A stretch of 64,000 nt of DNA from Xanthomonas sacchari (GCF_024266585.1 NZ_CP100647.1:2275001-2339000); one strand, 5' to 3'. Positions 33,951 to 42,303 are shown, numbered from the stretch's first letter. The notes: a model not told the origin generated them from the letters alone. Numbers and translations are program-made.

Positions 33951-35834
33951 TCAACGATACCCAGCGGCCTGCAGTTCGAACAGCTCCGCGTAGCGGCCGC
34001 CCTGCGCCATCAGTTCGTCGTGGGTGCCGCTGGCCTCGATCCGGCCGTCGGCCAGCACCAGGATGCGGTCGGCCATGCGCACGCTGGAGAAACGGTGCGA
34101 GATCAGCACCGCGGTGCGGTTGTCGGACAGTTCCTTGAAGCGCTGGAACACCTCGAACTCGCTGCGCGCGTCCAGCGCGGCGGTCGGCTCGTCCAGGATC
34201 ATCACCTGCGCGTCGCGCATGTAGGCGCGGGCGATGGCGATCTTCTGCCACTGCCCGCCGGACAGGTCCACGCCGGTCTTGAAGCGGCGCCCGATCACCT
34301 GCGCGTAGCCCTGCGGCAGGCCGTCGATCAGCTCGGCGGCCATCGCCCGCTGCGCGGCGGCGCGGATCCGCGGCGCGTCGTCCAGCGCGTCGACCTGGCC
34401 GACGCCGATGTTCTCGCCGGCACTGAAGTGGTAGCGCACGAAGTCCTGGAAAATCACCCCGAGATTGGCGCGCAGGTCGTCCAGGTCGTAGTCGCGCAGG
34501 TCGCGCCCGTCGAGCAGGATGCGGCCTTCGTCCGGGTCGTACAGCCGCGCCAGCAGCTTGACCAGGGTGGTCTTGCCGGCGCCGTTCTCGCCGACCAGGG
34601 CCAGCACCTCGCCGGCGCGCAGGGTGAAGTCCAGGTGCCGTACCGCCCACTGCTCGGCGTCCGGATAGCGGAAGCCGACGTTCTCGAACACGAAGCCCTG
34701 CCTGATCGGCCGCGGCACCGGCACCGCGCCGGGACGGCTGCGGATCTCCGGGACGATGCGGAAGAACGAATACAGGTCGTCCAGGTACAGCGCCTGCCCG
34801 GCCACCTGCGAGAAGCCGATCAGCAGGCCTTCCAGCAACTGCCGCAGGCGCAGGAAGCTGCCGGCCAGGAAGGTCAGGTCGCCGATGCTGAAGTCGCCGC
34901 GCACGGTGCGCCAGGCGATGTAGCCGTAGGCGCCGTAGTAGCCCAGCGTGCCCAGCGCCGCCAGCAGCGTGCCCCACAGCATGCGCTTGCGCGCCAGCGC
35001 GCGGTTGGCCTGGAAGTAGCGGTCGGCCAGGGCGCGGTAGCGCGTGATCAGGAAGTTGTGCAGGTTGAAGATCTTCACTTCCTTGGCGGTCTCGACGCTG
35101 GCGCCGAGCTGGCGCAGGTAGTCGAGCTGGCGGCGCTCGGCCGTCCACTGGAAGTTGAGCGAATAGCCCAGCGCGTTGAAGTGCGCCTCGCCGATGAACG
35201 CCGGCACCAGCGCCACCGCCAGCAGGGCGATGAGCCAGGGCGCGTAGACCAGCAGGCCGACCGCGAAGCTGGCCACGGTGATCGTGTCCTGCACCTGTCC
35301 GAACAGTTGGCTCATCAGGTTCATGCGGCCCATGGTCTGGCGCCGCGCGCGGTCGAGCCGGTCCTGCTGTTCCGGATCCTCGAAATCCTCCAGGTCCAGT
35401 TGCGCGGCGTGCTCCATCAGCTGCACGCTGGTGGTGTTGTTGAACAGCTCCGACAGCAGCGTGTCGGCATAGCTGACCAGCCGTCCGAGCAGGTCCGAGG
35501 CGATCGCCAGCGCCAGTTCCAGGCCCAGCAGTTCCAGCAGCCGGTTGAGCCGGCCGCTGGCCAGGGCCTGGCCCAGCGACTCGAAGCCGGGCGCTTGCCC
35601 GACCAGATGGATGGCCTCGTCGATGATCAGCTTGCCGACGTACAGCGAGGCCACCGGCAGCAGCGCGCGGATCACGCGCAGGCCGATGCTGCTCAGGGTC
35701 AGCCAGCGGCTGGTCTGCCAGATCTGGCGCAGGAACGGCGGCAGGTTGCGCATCGCGTCGAAGCGCTCGCGCAGGCTCGGGCCGGTGCGGGACGCGGCGC
35801 GGGCGCCGCCATGGGACGGGGAGGAAGAGGCCAT
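33951..35834 (-). CDS. ABC exporter, fused permease/ATPase
   Basis: 627 aa half-transporter. N-terminal membrane domain with about six TM segments (roughly residues 50-340). C-terminal ATPase: Walker A VGENGAGKTT, Q-loop VIFQDFVRYHF, signature DLSGGQWQKIAIARAY, Walker B VMILDEPTAALD, and H-loop LISHRFSSV. The Trp in SGGQW places it near exporters found with peptide or antibiotic loci, but no biosynthetic genes are close. It probably works as a homodimer exporting an unknown lipid or peptide. The substrate cannot be predicted. Confidence 0.9.
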   Translation of the reverse strand: MASSSPSHGGARAASRTGPSLRERFDAMRNLPPFLRQIWQTSRWLTLSSIGLRVIRALLPVASLYVGKLIIDEAIHLVGQAPGFESLGQALASGRLNRLLELLGLELALAIASDLLGRLVSYADTLLSELFNNTTSVQLMEHAAQLDLEDFEDPEQQDRLDRARRQTMGRMNLMSQLFGQVQDTITVASFAVGLLVYAPWLIALLAVALVPAFIGEAHFNALGYSLNFQWTAERRQLDYLRQLGASVETAKEVKIFNLHNFLITRYRALADRYFQANRALARKRMLWGTLLAALGTLGYYGAYGYIAWRTVRGDFSIGDLTFLAGSFLRLRQLLEGLLIGFSQVAGQALYLDDLYSFFRIVPEIRSRPGAVPVPRPIRQGFVFENVGFRYPDAEQWAVRHLDFTLRAGEVLALVGENGAGKTTLVKLLARLYDPDEGRILLDGRDLRDYDLDDLRANLGVIFQDFVRYHFSAGENIGVGQVDALDDAPRIRAAAQRAMAAELIDGLPQGYAQVIGRRFKTGVDLSGGQWQKIAIARAYMRDAQVMILDEPTAALDARSEFEVFQRFKELSDNRTAVLISHRFSSVRMADRILVLADGRIEASGTHDELMAQGGRYAELFELQAAGYR

Positions 35835-35983
35835 CGGCGCATTGTGCCGGGGGCGGGTGTGGGCGGGGAGTGTGGGTCGCGCCGGGGCGGCGGCTGCACC
35901 GGCGCTGACCCGGGTGGCAGGCGCGCGACCTCCGAAGGCGAGGCGTCGGTTAGTCTCGTCGATGTCCCGCCGAGGCTGTTGCC

Positions 35984-36244
35984 ATGTCCGATCCCGTCGC
36001 GCCTATCGTCGCCCGCGTGGGTGGGCACCTGCCGTCGCGGCGCGAGCTGCTCGGTTGCGCGGTCTTCGTTCTGTTCGCCGCCGCGCTGCTGTGGTGGGGC
36101 AACGCCGTCATGGTGGTGCTGACGCTGTCGTATGTCGGCTTCGCGATCGGCTACAGCGTATTTCGCTTGTTCGGTGGCCGCGGCGGCATCGACCTCGATC
36201 AGGTGTGGCGCGAGGTGCTCAATGCGGTCCTCGGTCTGTGCTGA
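35984..36244 (+). CDS. Small two-TM membrane protein, unknown
   Basis: 86 aa. Two hydrophobic segments, about residues 22-39 and 41-60, joined by a short turn (WWGNAV), with a soluble C-terminal end (GGRGGIDLDQVWREVLNAVLGLC). There is no family match I can name. Coding potential is good (third-position GC), and the start ATG follows GAGGCTGTTGCC. It is divergent from the ABC exporter. Confidence 0.6.
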   Translation: MSDPVAPIVARVGGHLPSRRELLGCAVFVLFAAALLWWGNAVMVVLTLSYVGFAIGYSVFRLFGGRGGIDLDQVWREVLNAVLGLC

Positions 36245-36301
36245 TGGGGGATGGTTGCGGCGCGGGCTGTCCGGCGCGCCGGCGGTGTCATGCGGCGTCT
36301 C

Positions 36302-36341
36302 GCACCCTCACCCCAACCCCTCTCCCGGGGGGGAGGGGCTG
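36302..36341. repeat. Dispersed intergenic element (CCCCAACCC...CTCCCGGGG), copy 2
   Basis: Near-identical to 1597-1630. It lies between the convergent small membrane gene and the amidinotransferase-like gene, and its hairpin potential (CCTCTCCCGGGG...GGAGGGG) could help termination. Confidence 0.55.
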
Positions 36342-36372
36342 ATTGCGGCGGCTCGCGGGAGCCTCTTTCGGC

Positions 36373-37275
36373 TTATTCGTCCAGCCGCAGCGTCAGGCAC
36401 TTGGCGGCGCCGCCGGCCTTGAGGAATTCGTCCAGCGGGGTCTGCACCACGCGGTAGCCGATCGCCGCCAGGGCGGCGCACAGGTCCGGCGAGGCACGGT
36501 TGAGCAGCAGGGTGTCGTCCAGGTCCACCGCGTTGCAGGCGAAGGCGAGGGCGTCGGCCTCGCCGACGGCGATGCGCCGCGACGCCGGCACGTGCTGGGC
36601 GATCGCCTGCTGCGCGTCGGCGTCGAACGCGGCCGGGTAGTACAGCAGGTAGCCGTCGCGCAGCGGGCAGAAGCAGGTGTCCAGGTGGTAGAAGCGCGCA
36701 TCGACCAGGCGCAGCGGCACCACCTCGATATCCAGCAGGTCGGTCAGCTCGTGCGCGGCGGCCAGGTCGCTGCGGTGGCCATGGCCCATCCACAGCCGGC
36801 GCGCGCCGCGGTCCAGCAGCGCGTCGCCGGCGCCTTCGAAATACACCGCCTCCGGCAGTGCGTGGATGCGCAGGCCGGCCTGGCGGCACCAGGCGGTGAA
36901 CAAGGCTTCCTCGCCACGGCGTTCGGCGTGGCGGAAGCGGCTGGGCACGAAGCGGTCGCCCAGCACCAGGCCGGCGTTGGCGCTGAACACCATGTCCGGC
37001 AGGCCTGCGGCGGCGGCGATGCAGTCGACGCGGGCGCCGGCGGCCTCGGCGGCGGCCACCAGCGCGTTCCACTGCGCCTGCGCGCGCACGCGGCTGGCGG
37101 CGTGCACGTTGCCTTCCATCCATGGGTTGATCACGTAGTCCACCGCGAAGTGCAGCGGCGCGCACATCAGCAGGCGGTGGCGATGGCCGGCGCCGGTGCG
37201 GGACTGCGGCTCGGGGGAGGCGAGGGCCAGGTCGGCGTCGTCGGTCAGGCTGCCAGCAAGGACGTTCTCGATCAT
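36373..37275 (-). CDS. Amidinotransferase/dimethylargininase-fold hydrolase (CtlX-like)
   Basis: 300 aa. The beta/alpha propeller fold of guanidine-modifying enzymes: MCAPLHFAVDYVINPWM near the N terminus, DMVFSANAGLVLGDRFVPSRF, VYFEGAGDALL (Glu/Asp), FYHLDTCFCPL (catalytic His) and the nucleophile Cys293 in GGAAKCLTLRL. Such enzymes hydrolyse citrulline-, arginine- or methylarginine-type substrates. The exact substrate is open: DDAH-like and CtlX-like members look alike at this level. The upstream region has tandem repeats (37520-37594) and no clear promoter. Confidence 0.85.
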   Translation of the reverse strand: MIENVLAGSLTDDADLALASPEPQSRTGAGHRHRLLMCAPLHFAVDYVINPWMEGNVHAASRVRAQAQWNALVAAAEAAGARVDCIAAAAGLPDMVFSANAGLVLGDRFVPSRFRHAERRGEEALFTAWCRQAGLRIHALPEAVYFEGAGDALLDRGARRLWMGHGHRSDLAAAHELTDLLDIEVVPLRLVDARFYHLDTCFCPLRDGYLLYYPAAFDADAQQAIAQHVPASRRIAVGEADALAFACNAVDLDDTLLLNRASPDLCAALAAIGYRVVQTPLDEFLKAGGAAKCLTLRLDE

Positions 37276-37519
37276 GCGTGCGCTCCGCGTCGGGAATGGG
37301 CGTCACGCTAGCGGCGCCGTGTTGCGGAGACATGTCGGTCATCGGCGGCGCATGCCAGTGGGATCGGGGATTAGGGAGTGGAGATCGGGGATTCGGAAAG
37401 GCAGGATCGCGCGCGCTGCGGCCATGCGCTGCGTTGGCGTGTGCCGTGCCTGGTAGCGCGTCCAGCAGCCAACATTCGGGATTCGGCATTCCCCACACGT
37501 CCCGCCGCTTGCAAGATCC

Positions 37520-37549
37520 TGCATCTGCATCTGCATCTGCATCTGCATC
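37520..37549. repeat. Hexanucleotide tandem repeat (TGCATC x5)
   Basis: Five perfect consecutive TGCATC units followed by a partial sixth. This is a likely length-variable locus. Confidence 0.85.
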
Positions 37550-37559
37550 TGCCTCCCGC

Positions 37560-37594
37560 TTCCCCATTCCCCATTCCCCATTCCCCATTCCCCA
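37560..37594. repeat. Heptanucleotide tandem repeat (TTCCCCA x5)
   Basis: Five perfect TTCCCCA units, ending in TTCCCG. Reverse complement TGGGGAA; the same theme as the GGGGATT arrays elsewhere. Confidence 0.88.
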
Positions 37595-37611
37595 TTCCCG
37601 GCGCGCAGCGC

Positions 37612-38079
37612 CTACGGCAGCGCCGGCTGCAAGCCGACGCCCAGCCGGTTCCAGGCGTTGATCACCGCCACGGCCATGGTCAGCGCGCTGATGCCGGCCG
37701 GGTCGAACTGCGCCGCGAGTGCGTCGTACACGGCCTGCGGCGGTGCGCCGGCCGGTAGCGTGGTCAGCGCCTCGGCCCAGGCCAGCGCGGCGCGCTCGCG
37801 GGCGTCGAAGAAGCGGCTGTCGCGCCAGGCGGCGAGGGTGTCGAGCTTGCGCGGTTCGGTGCCGGCGTTGCGCAGGGCGGTGGCGTGCATGTCGATGCAG
37901 TAGGCGCAGCCGTTGAGCTGGGACACGCGCAGGAACACCAGTTCGGTGAGGGCGCTGCCGAGCGTGCCGCCGTGGACTTGCTGGCTGGCACCGAGCAGGG
38001 CGCGGTACGCCTCGGGTTCGTGGCGGGTGTAGTCGATCCGATGGAAGTGCATGGGCGTGGCGGTCATGGCGGCCACCAT
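37612..38079 (-). CDS. Carboxymuconolactone decarboxylase-family protein (AhpD-like), ECF41 partner
   Basis: 155 aa. The AhpD core motif with redox cysteines is in LRVSQLNGCAYCIDMHATALRNAG (Cys-x-x-Cys then His), followed by ERAALAWAEALT. Such proteins act as alkylhydroperoxidases or thiol peroxidases. GGAGGGGAAGG lies just before the ATG at 38079, supporting this start over the in-frame ATG at 38067. A TGTCACG-N16-CGTC promoter lies at 38124-38098. It follows the ECF41 sigma gene, matching the known pairing of ECF41 factors with COE genes (carboxymuconolactone decarboxylase, oxidoreductase, epimerase). Confidence 0.92.
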   Translation of the reverse strand: MVAAMTATPMHFHRIDYTRHEPEAYRALLGASQQVHGGTLGSALTELVFLRVSQLNGCAYCIDMHATALRNAGTEPRKLDTLAAWRDSRFFDARERAALAWAEALTTLPAGAPPQAVYDALAAQFDPAGISALTMAVAVINAWNRLGVGLQPALP

Positions 38080-38097
38080 GGCCGCCTTCCCCTCCAG

Positions 38098-38124
38098 GAC
38101 GCGGCGGCGCGTGCCGGCGTGACA
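38098..38124 (-). promoter_or_regulatory. ECF41-type promoter of the AhpD-like gene
   Basis: On the minus strand: TGTCACG (38124-38118), 16 nt, CGTC (38101-38098). Sequence and spacing are identical to the sigma gene's own promoter and fit the described ECF41 consensus (TGTCACA ... CGTC). Confidence 0.8.
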
Positions 38125-38137
38125 GCGCCGCCGCAGG

Positions 38138-39016
38138 TCAGTCGCCGGCGGCAGGGCGCGCGCTCGGTGTCGGCAGCTTGTCCGGGTTCATCAGGGTCAG
38201 CACTTCGGCGATGCGCTCGCCGTCGATGCGCAGCACCGTTGCCGAGTGCAACCGCGGCCCCAGGAAGCGCAGGATCGCCGGTTCGCCGTTGACCGTGCCG
38301 ATCCGCGCCTGCAGGCCCAGGTTGCGCCGCGCCAAGGCCCAGTACAGCCGGCCGATGCGCTCGGCGCCGCGCAGCGGGCGCAGACTGGCGGTGACCTTGC
38401 CGCCGCCGTCGGAGCGCAACTGCGCGTCGGCATGCAGCAATGCCGCGATGGCGGCGCGGTCGCCGCGCTGCGAGGCGTGCAGGAAGCGCTCCAGCAGCTG
38501 GCGGTGGCGCTCCGGCGTGACCGCGAAGCGCACCTGGTCCTGGCCAAGGCGCTCACGCGCCCGGTGCACCAGTTGCCGGCAGCCGGCCTCGCTGCGCTCC
38601 AGGGTGCGGCCGATCTGCGCGTAGTCGTAGTCGAAGGCCTCCTTCAACAGGAAGGCGGCGCGCTCGTGCGGGCCGAGCCGCTCCAGCAGCGCCAGGAACG
38701 CCACCGACACCTGCTCGGCACGGGCATGGCGCTCGGCCGGGTCGGCGGCGTCGGCGATCTCCAGCGGCTCGGGCAGCCACGGGCCGACGTAGTGGACGCG
38801 GGCGCTGCGCGCCGCGCGCAGGCGGTCCAGGCCGAGCCGGGTGGTGGCGGTCACCAGCCAGGCTTCGGGGTCGCGGATCGCGTCGCGGTCGCTGGCCTGC
38901 CAGCGCAGCCAGGCGTCCTGCACGGTGTCCTCGGCGTCGGCGCGGCTGCCGAGCAGGCGGTAGGCCAGGCCGAACAGCCTGGTGCGGTGGGATTCGAAGG
39001 TCGGATCGTGGGTCAT
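38138..39016 (-). CDS. sigJ: ECF41-group RNA polymerase sigma factor (SigJ-like) with SnoaL-like C-terminal domain
   Basis: 292 aa. Regions 2 and 4: FESHRTRLFGLAYRLLGSRADAEDTVQDAWLRW and LGPHERAAFLLKEAFDYDYAQIGRTLERSEAGCRQLVHRARERL. The linker carries WLPEP (GPWLPEPLE), and a C-terminal NTF2/SnoaL-like extension holds SDGGGKVTA and NPDKL; these motifs define ECF41. The fused extension replaces a separate anti-sigma factor and modulates activity. It has its own ECF41-type promoter (autoregulation), whose -10 lies 9 nt from the ATG, so its mRNA may have almost no leader. Confidence 0.94.
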   Translation of the reverse strand: MTHDPTFESHRTRLFGLAYRLLGSRADAEDTVQDAWLRWQASDRDAIRDPEAWLVTATTRLGLDRLRAARSARVHYVGPWLPEPLEIADAADPAERHARAEQVSVAFLALLERLGPHERAAFLLKEAFDYDYAQIGRTLERSEAGCRQLVHRARERLGQDQVRFAVTPERHRQLLERFLHASQRGDRAAIAALLHADAQLRSDGGGKVTASLRPLRGAERIGRLYWALARRNLGLQARIGTVNGEPAILRFLGPRLHSATVLRIDGERIAEVLTLMNPDKLPTPSARPAAGD

Positions 39017-39025
39017 GACGACCAG

Positions 39026-39052
39026 GACGGAACAGGGCGTGCCGGCGTGACA
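39026..39052 (-). promoter_or_regulatory. ECF41-type promoter of the sigma gene (autoregulatory)
   Basis: On the minus strand: TGTCACG (39052-39046), 16 nt, CGTC (39029-39026). It matches the promoter at 38124-38098, including the following CTGG and the spacer start CCGGCACGC. Confidence 0.82.
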
Positions 39053-39076
39053 GCGGGCGGGGCCGCCACTTTGCCC

Positions 39077-39082
39077 TAAAAT
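39077..39082 (+). promoter_or_regulatory. -10 hexamer TAAAAT of fumarase
   Basis: TAAAAT lies 36 nt before the GTG start at 39119. It is back to back with the ECF41 promoter of the divergent sigma gene. Confidence 0.5.
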
Positions 39083-39118
39083 GAGCCGGCTTCCCCCCCG
39101 CCAGCCGCAGAGCCAGCC

Positions 39119-40639
39119 GTGACCTCGATCAAGCAGGAAGACCTCATCCAGTCCGTCGCCGACGCGCTGCAATACATCAGCTACTACCACCCGGTCGACT
39201 ACATCAAGAACCTGTCCGCCGCCTACGAGCGCGAGCAGTCGCCGGCGGCCAAGGACGCCATCGCACAGATCCTGATCAATTCGCGCATGTGCGCCGAGGG
39301 CCACCGGCCGATCTGCCAGGACACCGGCATCGTCACCGTGTTCCTCGAGATCGGCATGAACGTGCGCTGGGACGACGCCACCATGGGCGTGGAGGACATG
39401 GTCAACGAGGGCGTGCGCCGCGCCTACAACCATCCGGACAACAAGCTGCGCGCCTCGGTGCTGGCCGACCCGGCCGGCAAGCGCCAGAACACCAAGGACA
39501 ACACCCCGGCGGTGGTCAACGTCAAGGTCGTCCCCGGCGACACCGTGGACGTCATCGTCGCCGCCAAGGGCGGCGGCTCGGAAGCCAAGAGCAAGTTCGC
39601 CATGCTCAACCCGTCCGACTCCGTCGTCGACTGGGTGCTCAAGACCGTGCCGACCATGGGCGCCGGCTGGTGCCCGCCGGGCATGCTCGGCATCGGCATC
39701 GGCGGCACCGCCGAGAAGGCGATGCTGCTGGCCAAGGAAGCGCTGATGGAGCCGATCGACATCGTCGACCTGCAGGCCCGCGGCGCCTCCAACCGTGCCG
39801 AGGAACTGCGCCTGGAGCTGTACGAAAAGGTCAACGCGCTGGGCATCGGCGCGCAGGGCCTGGGCGGCCTGACCACGGTGCTGGACATCAAGGTCAAGGA
39901 CTACCCGACTCACGCCGCCAACCTGCCGGTGGCGCTGATCCCCAACTGCGCGGCCACCCGCCATGCGCACTTCACCCTGGACGGCAGCGGCGCGGTGATG
40001 CTGGATCCGCCGTCGCTGGAAGACTGGCCCACGCTGACCTACAACCCGACCAACGCGCGCCGGGTGAACCTGGACACCATCACCCGCGAGGACGTGGCCA
40101 GCTTCAAGCCGGGCGAGACGATCCTGCTCAACGGCAAGCTGCTGACCGGCCGCGACGCCGCGCACAAGCGCATGATCGACATGCTCAACCGCGGCGAGAC
40201 GCTGCCGGTGGACTTCACCAACCGCTTCATTTACTACGTCGGCCCGGTCGATCCGGTGCGCGACGAGGTGGTGGGCCCGGCCGGCCCCACCACCGCCACG
40301 CGCATGGACAAGTTCACCCGGCAGATGCTGGAGCAGACCGGCCTGCTGGGCATGGTCGGCAAGTCCGAGCGCGGCGATGCGGCGATCGCCGCGATCCGCG
40401 ACAACAAGGCGGTGTACCTGATGGCGGTCGGCGGCTCGGCCTACCTGGTGTCCAAGGCGATCAAGGCCAGCAAGGTGCTGGCCTTCGAAGACCTGGGCAT
40501 GGAGGCGATCTACGAGTTCGAGGTCAAGGACATGCCGGTGACGGTGGCGGTCGATGCCAGCGGCGAGTCGGTGCACAAGACCGGCCCGCGCGAGTGGCAG
40601 GCGCGCATCGGCAAGATCCCGGTGGTGGTCGAGGCCTGA
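39119..40639 (+). CDS. Fumarate hydratase, class I (Fe-S)
   Basis: 506 aa, the size of single-chain class I fumarases (FumA/FumB). The N-terminal [4Fe-4S] domain has RMCAEGHRPICQDTG (Cys58, Cys66), GGGSEAKSKFAML and GAGWCPPGMLGIGIGGT. The C-terminal domain has NGKLLTGRDAAHKRM, YYVGPVDP, GPTTATRMDKF and GMVGKSERGDAA. It interconverts fumarate and malate in the TCA cycle and is sensitive to oxygen and superoxide. The start is GTG at 39119 with a weak ribosome site. The Asp/Glu and Cys residues of the family are intact. Confidence 0.96.
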   Translation: MTSIKQEDLIQSVADALQYISYYHPVDYIKNLSAAYEREQSPAAKDAIAQILINSRMCAEGHRPICQDTGIVTVFLEIGMNVRWDDATMGVEDMVNEGVRRAYNHPDNKLRASVLADPAGKRQNTKDNTPAVVNVKVVPGDTVDVIVAAKGGGSEAKSKFAMLNPSDSVVDWVLKTVPTMGAGWCPPGMLGIGIGGTAEKAMLLAKEALMEPIDIVDLQARGASNRAEELRLELYEKVNALGIGAQGLGGLTTVLDIKVKDYPTHAANLPVALIPNCAATRHAHFTLDGSGAVMLDPPSLEDWPTLTYNPTNARRVNLDTITREDVASFKPGETILLNGKLLTGRDAAHKRMIDMLNRGETLPVDFTNRFIYYVGPVDPVRDEVVGPAGPTTATRMDKFTRQMLEQTGLLGMVGKSERGDAAIAAIRDNKAVYLMAVGGSAYLVSKAIKASKVLAFEDLGMEAIYEFEVKDMPVTVAVDASGESVHKTGPREWQARIGKIPVVVEA

Positions 40640-40649
40640 TCGGCCCGGC

Positions 40650-40675
40650 GAACGCCGGCGCTGGCGCCGGCGTTC
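40650..40675 (+). terminator. GC-rich hairpin after fumarase (weak terminator candidate)
   Basis: GAACGCCGGCGC and its complement form a long stem 11 nt after the stop, but no T run follows, so it may only stabilise the mRNA 3' end. Confidence 0.35.
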
Positions 40676-40745
40676 CGCGCGGTGCTGGCGGCACGCCGGC
40701 GTCGCGGCAATAATCGGCGCTGGTTCCGCCTTCGGGGAAAGCGTT

Positions 40746-41381
40746 GTGTCCATTGTGCTTTACGGTTCGCCCAGTACCGCTTCGTTCGTCGTGCACTGGT
40801 TGTTGATCGAACTGCAGGTCGATTTCGAACTGCGCATGCTCGATTTCGACCGCCAGGAGCAGAAAAGCCCCGAGTACCTGGCGCTCAACCCGCAGGGGCG
40901 GGTGCCGACGCTGGTCCTGGACGGGCAGGTGCTGACCGAATCGGTCGCCATCGCCATGCACCTGGCCGACCTGTATCCGCACGCCGGCCTGGCGCCGCCG
41001 CCCGGCACCCCCGAGCGCGCGGCCTATTACCGCTGGATGCTGTTCGGCGCCTACACCCTGATGCCGGCCTATCGCGCCTGGTTCTACTCCGACGAACCGG
41101 CCGGCGCCGAGAATGCCGAGCGCGTGCGCGCCAACGCCCGCGCGTTCCTGGAAAAGGCCTGGGACGAAGTGGCGGCGCACCTGGAGCAGGGCGGCCCCTA
41201 CCTGCTGGGCGAGCACTGCAGCGCCGCCGACTTCGTGCTGGTCATGCTGATGCGTTGGTCGCGCAACATGCCGCGGCCCACCGACACCTGGCCGGCGCTG
41301 AAGGCGCTGGCCGACAGGATGAAGGCGCGCCCGGCGTTCCACGAGGCCTATCGCCGCGAGGGCATTAGCGACTGGATGTGA
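40746..41381 (+). CDS. Glutathione S-transferase family protein
   Basis: 211 aa. The thioredoxin-like domain starts VSIVLYGSPSTASF with the candidate catalytic Ser, then LALNPQGRVPTLVLDG with the cis-Pro, and LTESVAIAMHLADLYP (Glu-Ser glutathione contact). The C-terminal helical domain ends LGEHCSAADFVLVMLMRWSRNM, ADRMKARPAFHEAYRREG. GTG at 40746 is chosen because it starts at the first beta strand; the longer frame runs back into fumarase. The substrate is unknown. Confidence 0.88.
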   Translation: MSIVLYGSPSTASFVVHWLLIELQVDFELRMLDFDRQEQKSPEYLALNPQGRVPTLVLDGQVLTESVAIAMHLADLYPHAGLAPPPGTPERAAYYRWMLFGAYTLMPAYRAWFYSDEPAGAENAERVRANARAFLEKAWDEVAAHLEQGGPYLLGEHCSAADFVLVMLMRWSRNMPRPTDTWPALKALADRMKARPAFHEAYRREGISDWM

Positions 41382-41664
41382 GGCGCGCGCGCTGAGCCTG
41401 GCCGTACCGACGGTCGCGCTGTCTGGCAGCGGCTGTCGAAGTTTCCCGGCAGGTTTTCGCTGAGCGCCGGAGCAGGGCTTGCGGAGCATCCGCAAGCCCC
41501 GTGGTGTGTCAGGTCCCAGCGTTGGACTCGCAGCGGCCAGGCGCTGGTCAACTGCCGATGCTGCAACCGTCTGCAAGCAACGAGATAACCGGTGCAGAAT
41601 CTGGTCCGGTCGCGCTAAGCGCCTGTGGTCGCCGGGGTGGAAACGTCCGTATGGGACGCCCCAG

Positions 41665-42303
41665 CTACTGGCAAACCTGGGTCACCAGCGCCGAGCAGGT
41701 CAGCGAGCCGCTATTGGCGTCATAGGCGCCATTGCACCCCATTTTGACGGTGCCGGGGCCGTTGGCCACGATCGATTGCCCGACGGGCAGGACGACCATG
41801 GACGCTCCCGGATTTGTCACACCGCAGGTCGTTCCGTAGATTCCGCCGGATGCCGCGGTACATTTCACGGTCGCGCCAGCCTTGATCGGTGTCGTCGCAA
41901 CGATATTGCGCTGCCCTTTTATCGATGAATTCAGTGTCGTCGACTGGCGGCAGACCGTGTCCTCGACCGTGGCGGCGCACGACAGGCTCCCGCTGTTGTA
42001 GTCGTACTGACCGCTGCAGTTCAGCACAACCGTCCCCGCGCCAGTGGTCCCGATGGAATCTCCCTGGTTGATGGCGCCGTACCAGCCGGGTGCTTGAATC
42101 ATGCACTTGGTGCCGTCGGTGCCGGGCGCGCTTGCCTGCGTGCAGGTCACGGTGGAAGGCACGGAGGTGGAAGCCGTCCCGTTGTACGTATTTCCATGGC
42201 TCGCGCTTGCCGTGATCGTCTGGGTGGCCGCATATGATGAAAAACTTGCAGCCGCAAATCCCAGGACGAGCGTTGAAACAATCACTACACTGGTCGTCCT
42301 CAT
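41665..42303 (-). CDS. Unrecognised secreted protein with two tandem five-cysteine repeats
   Basis: 212 aa. Signal peptide 1-26 (SFSSYAA). AAGGAGG sits 5 nt before the ATG, an excellent ribosome site. After a Ser/Thr-rich stretch, two repeats of about 65 residues follow. Cys positions are 54, 67, 96, 109, 118 and 148, 160, 190, 203, 211, giving spacings 13/29/13/9 and 12/30/13/8. Both repeats share GxSI...GxGTV...C.GxYDxNSGSLxC. The likely structure is two disulphide-bonded beta domains outside the cytoplasm. Codon and base composition is less GC-rich than the flanks, suggesting acquisition. I cannot name a family or function. Confidence 0.75.
   Translation of the reverse strand: MRTTSVVIVSTLVLGFAAASFSSYAATQTITASASHGNTYNGTASTSVPSTVTCTQASAPGTDGTKCMIQAPGWYGAINQGDSIGTTGAGTVVLNCSGQYDYNSGSLSCAATVEDTVCRQSTTLNSSIKGQRNIVATTPIKAGATVKCTAASGGIYGTTCGVTNPGASMVVLPVGQSIVANGPGTVKMGCNGAYDANSGSLTCSALVTQVCQ

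Larger units (their letters stand above)
37276..37611. other. Repeat-rich intergenic region, no gene
   Basis: 336 nt between two genes on the minus strand. It contains degenerate GGGGATT units (37368-37395), a TGCATC array and a TTCCCCA array. No supported coding sequence. Confidence 0.6.

Noticed and set aside
37560..37594. Interpretation of the TTCCCCA array as a CRISPR-like repeat
   Set aside because: Units are 7 nt, contiguous and lack spacers.
41479..41928. Open frame on the plus strand antisense to the Cys-repeat protein gene
   Set aside because: It lacks a ribosome site and a recognisable domain; the minus-strand gene has a signal peptide and a strong Shine-Dalgarno.
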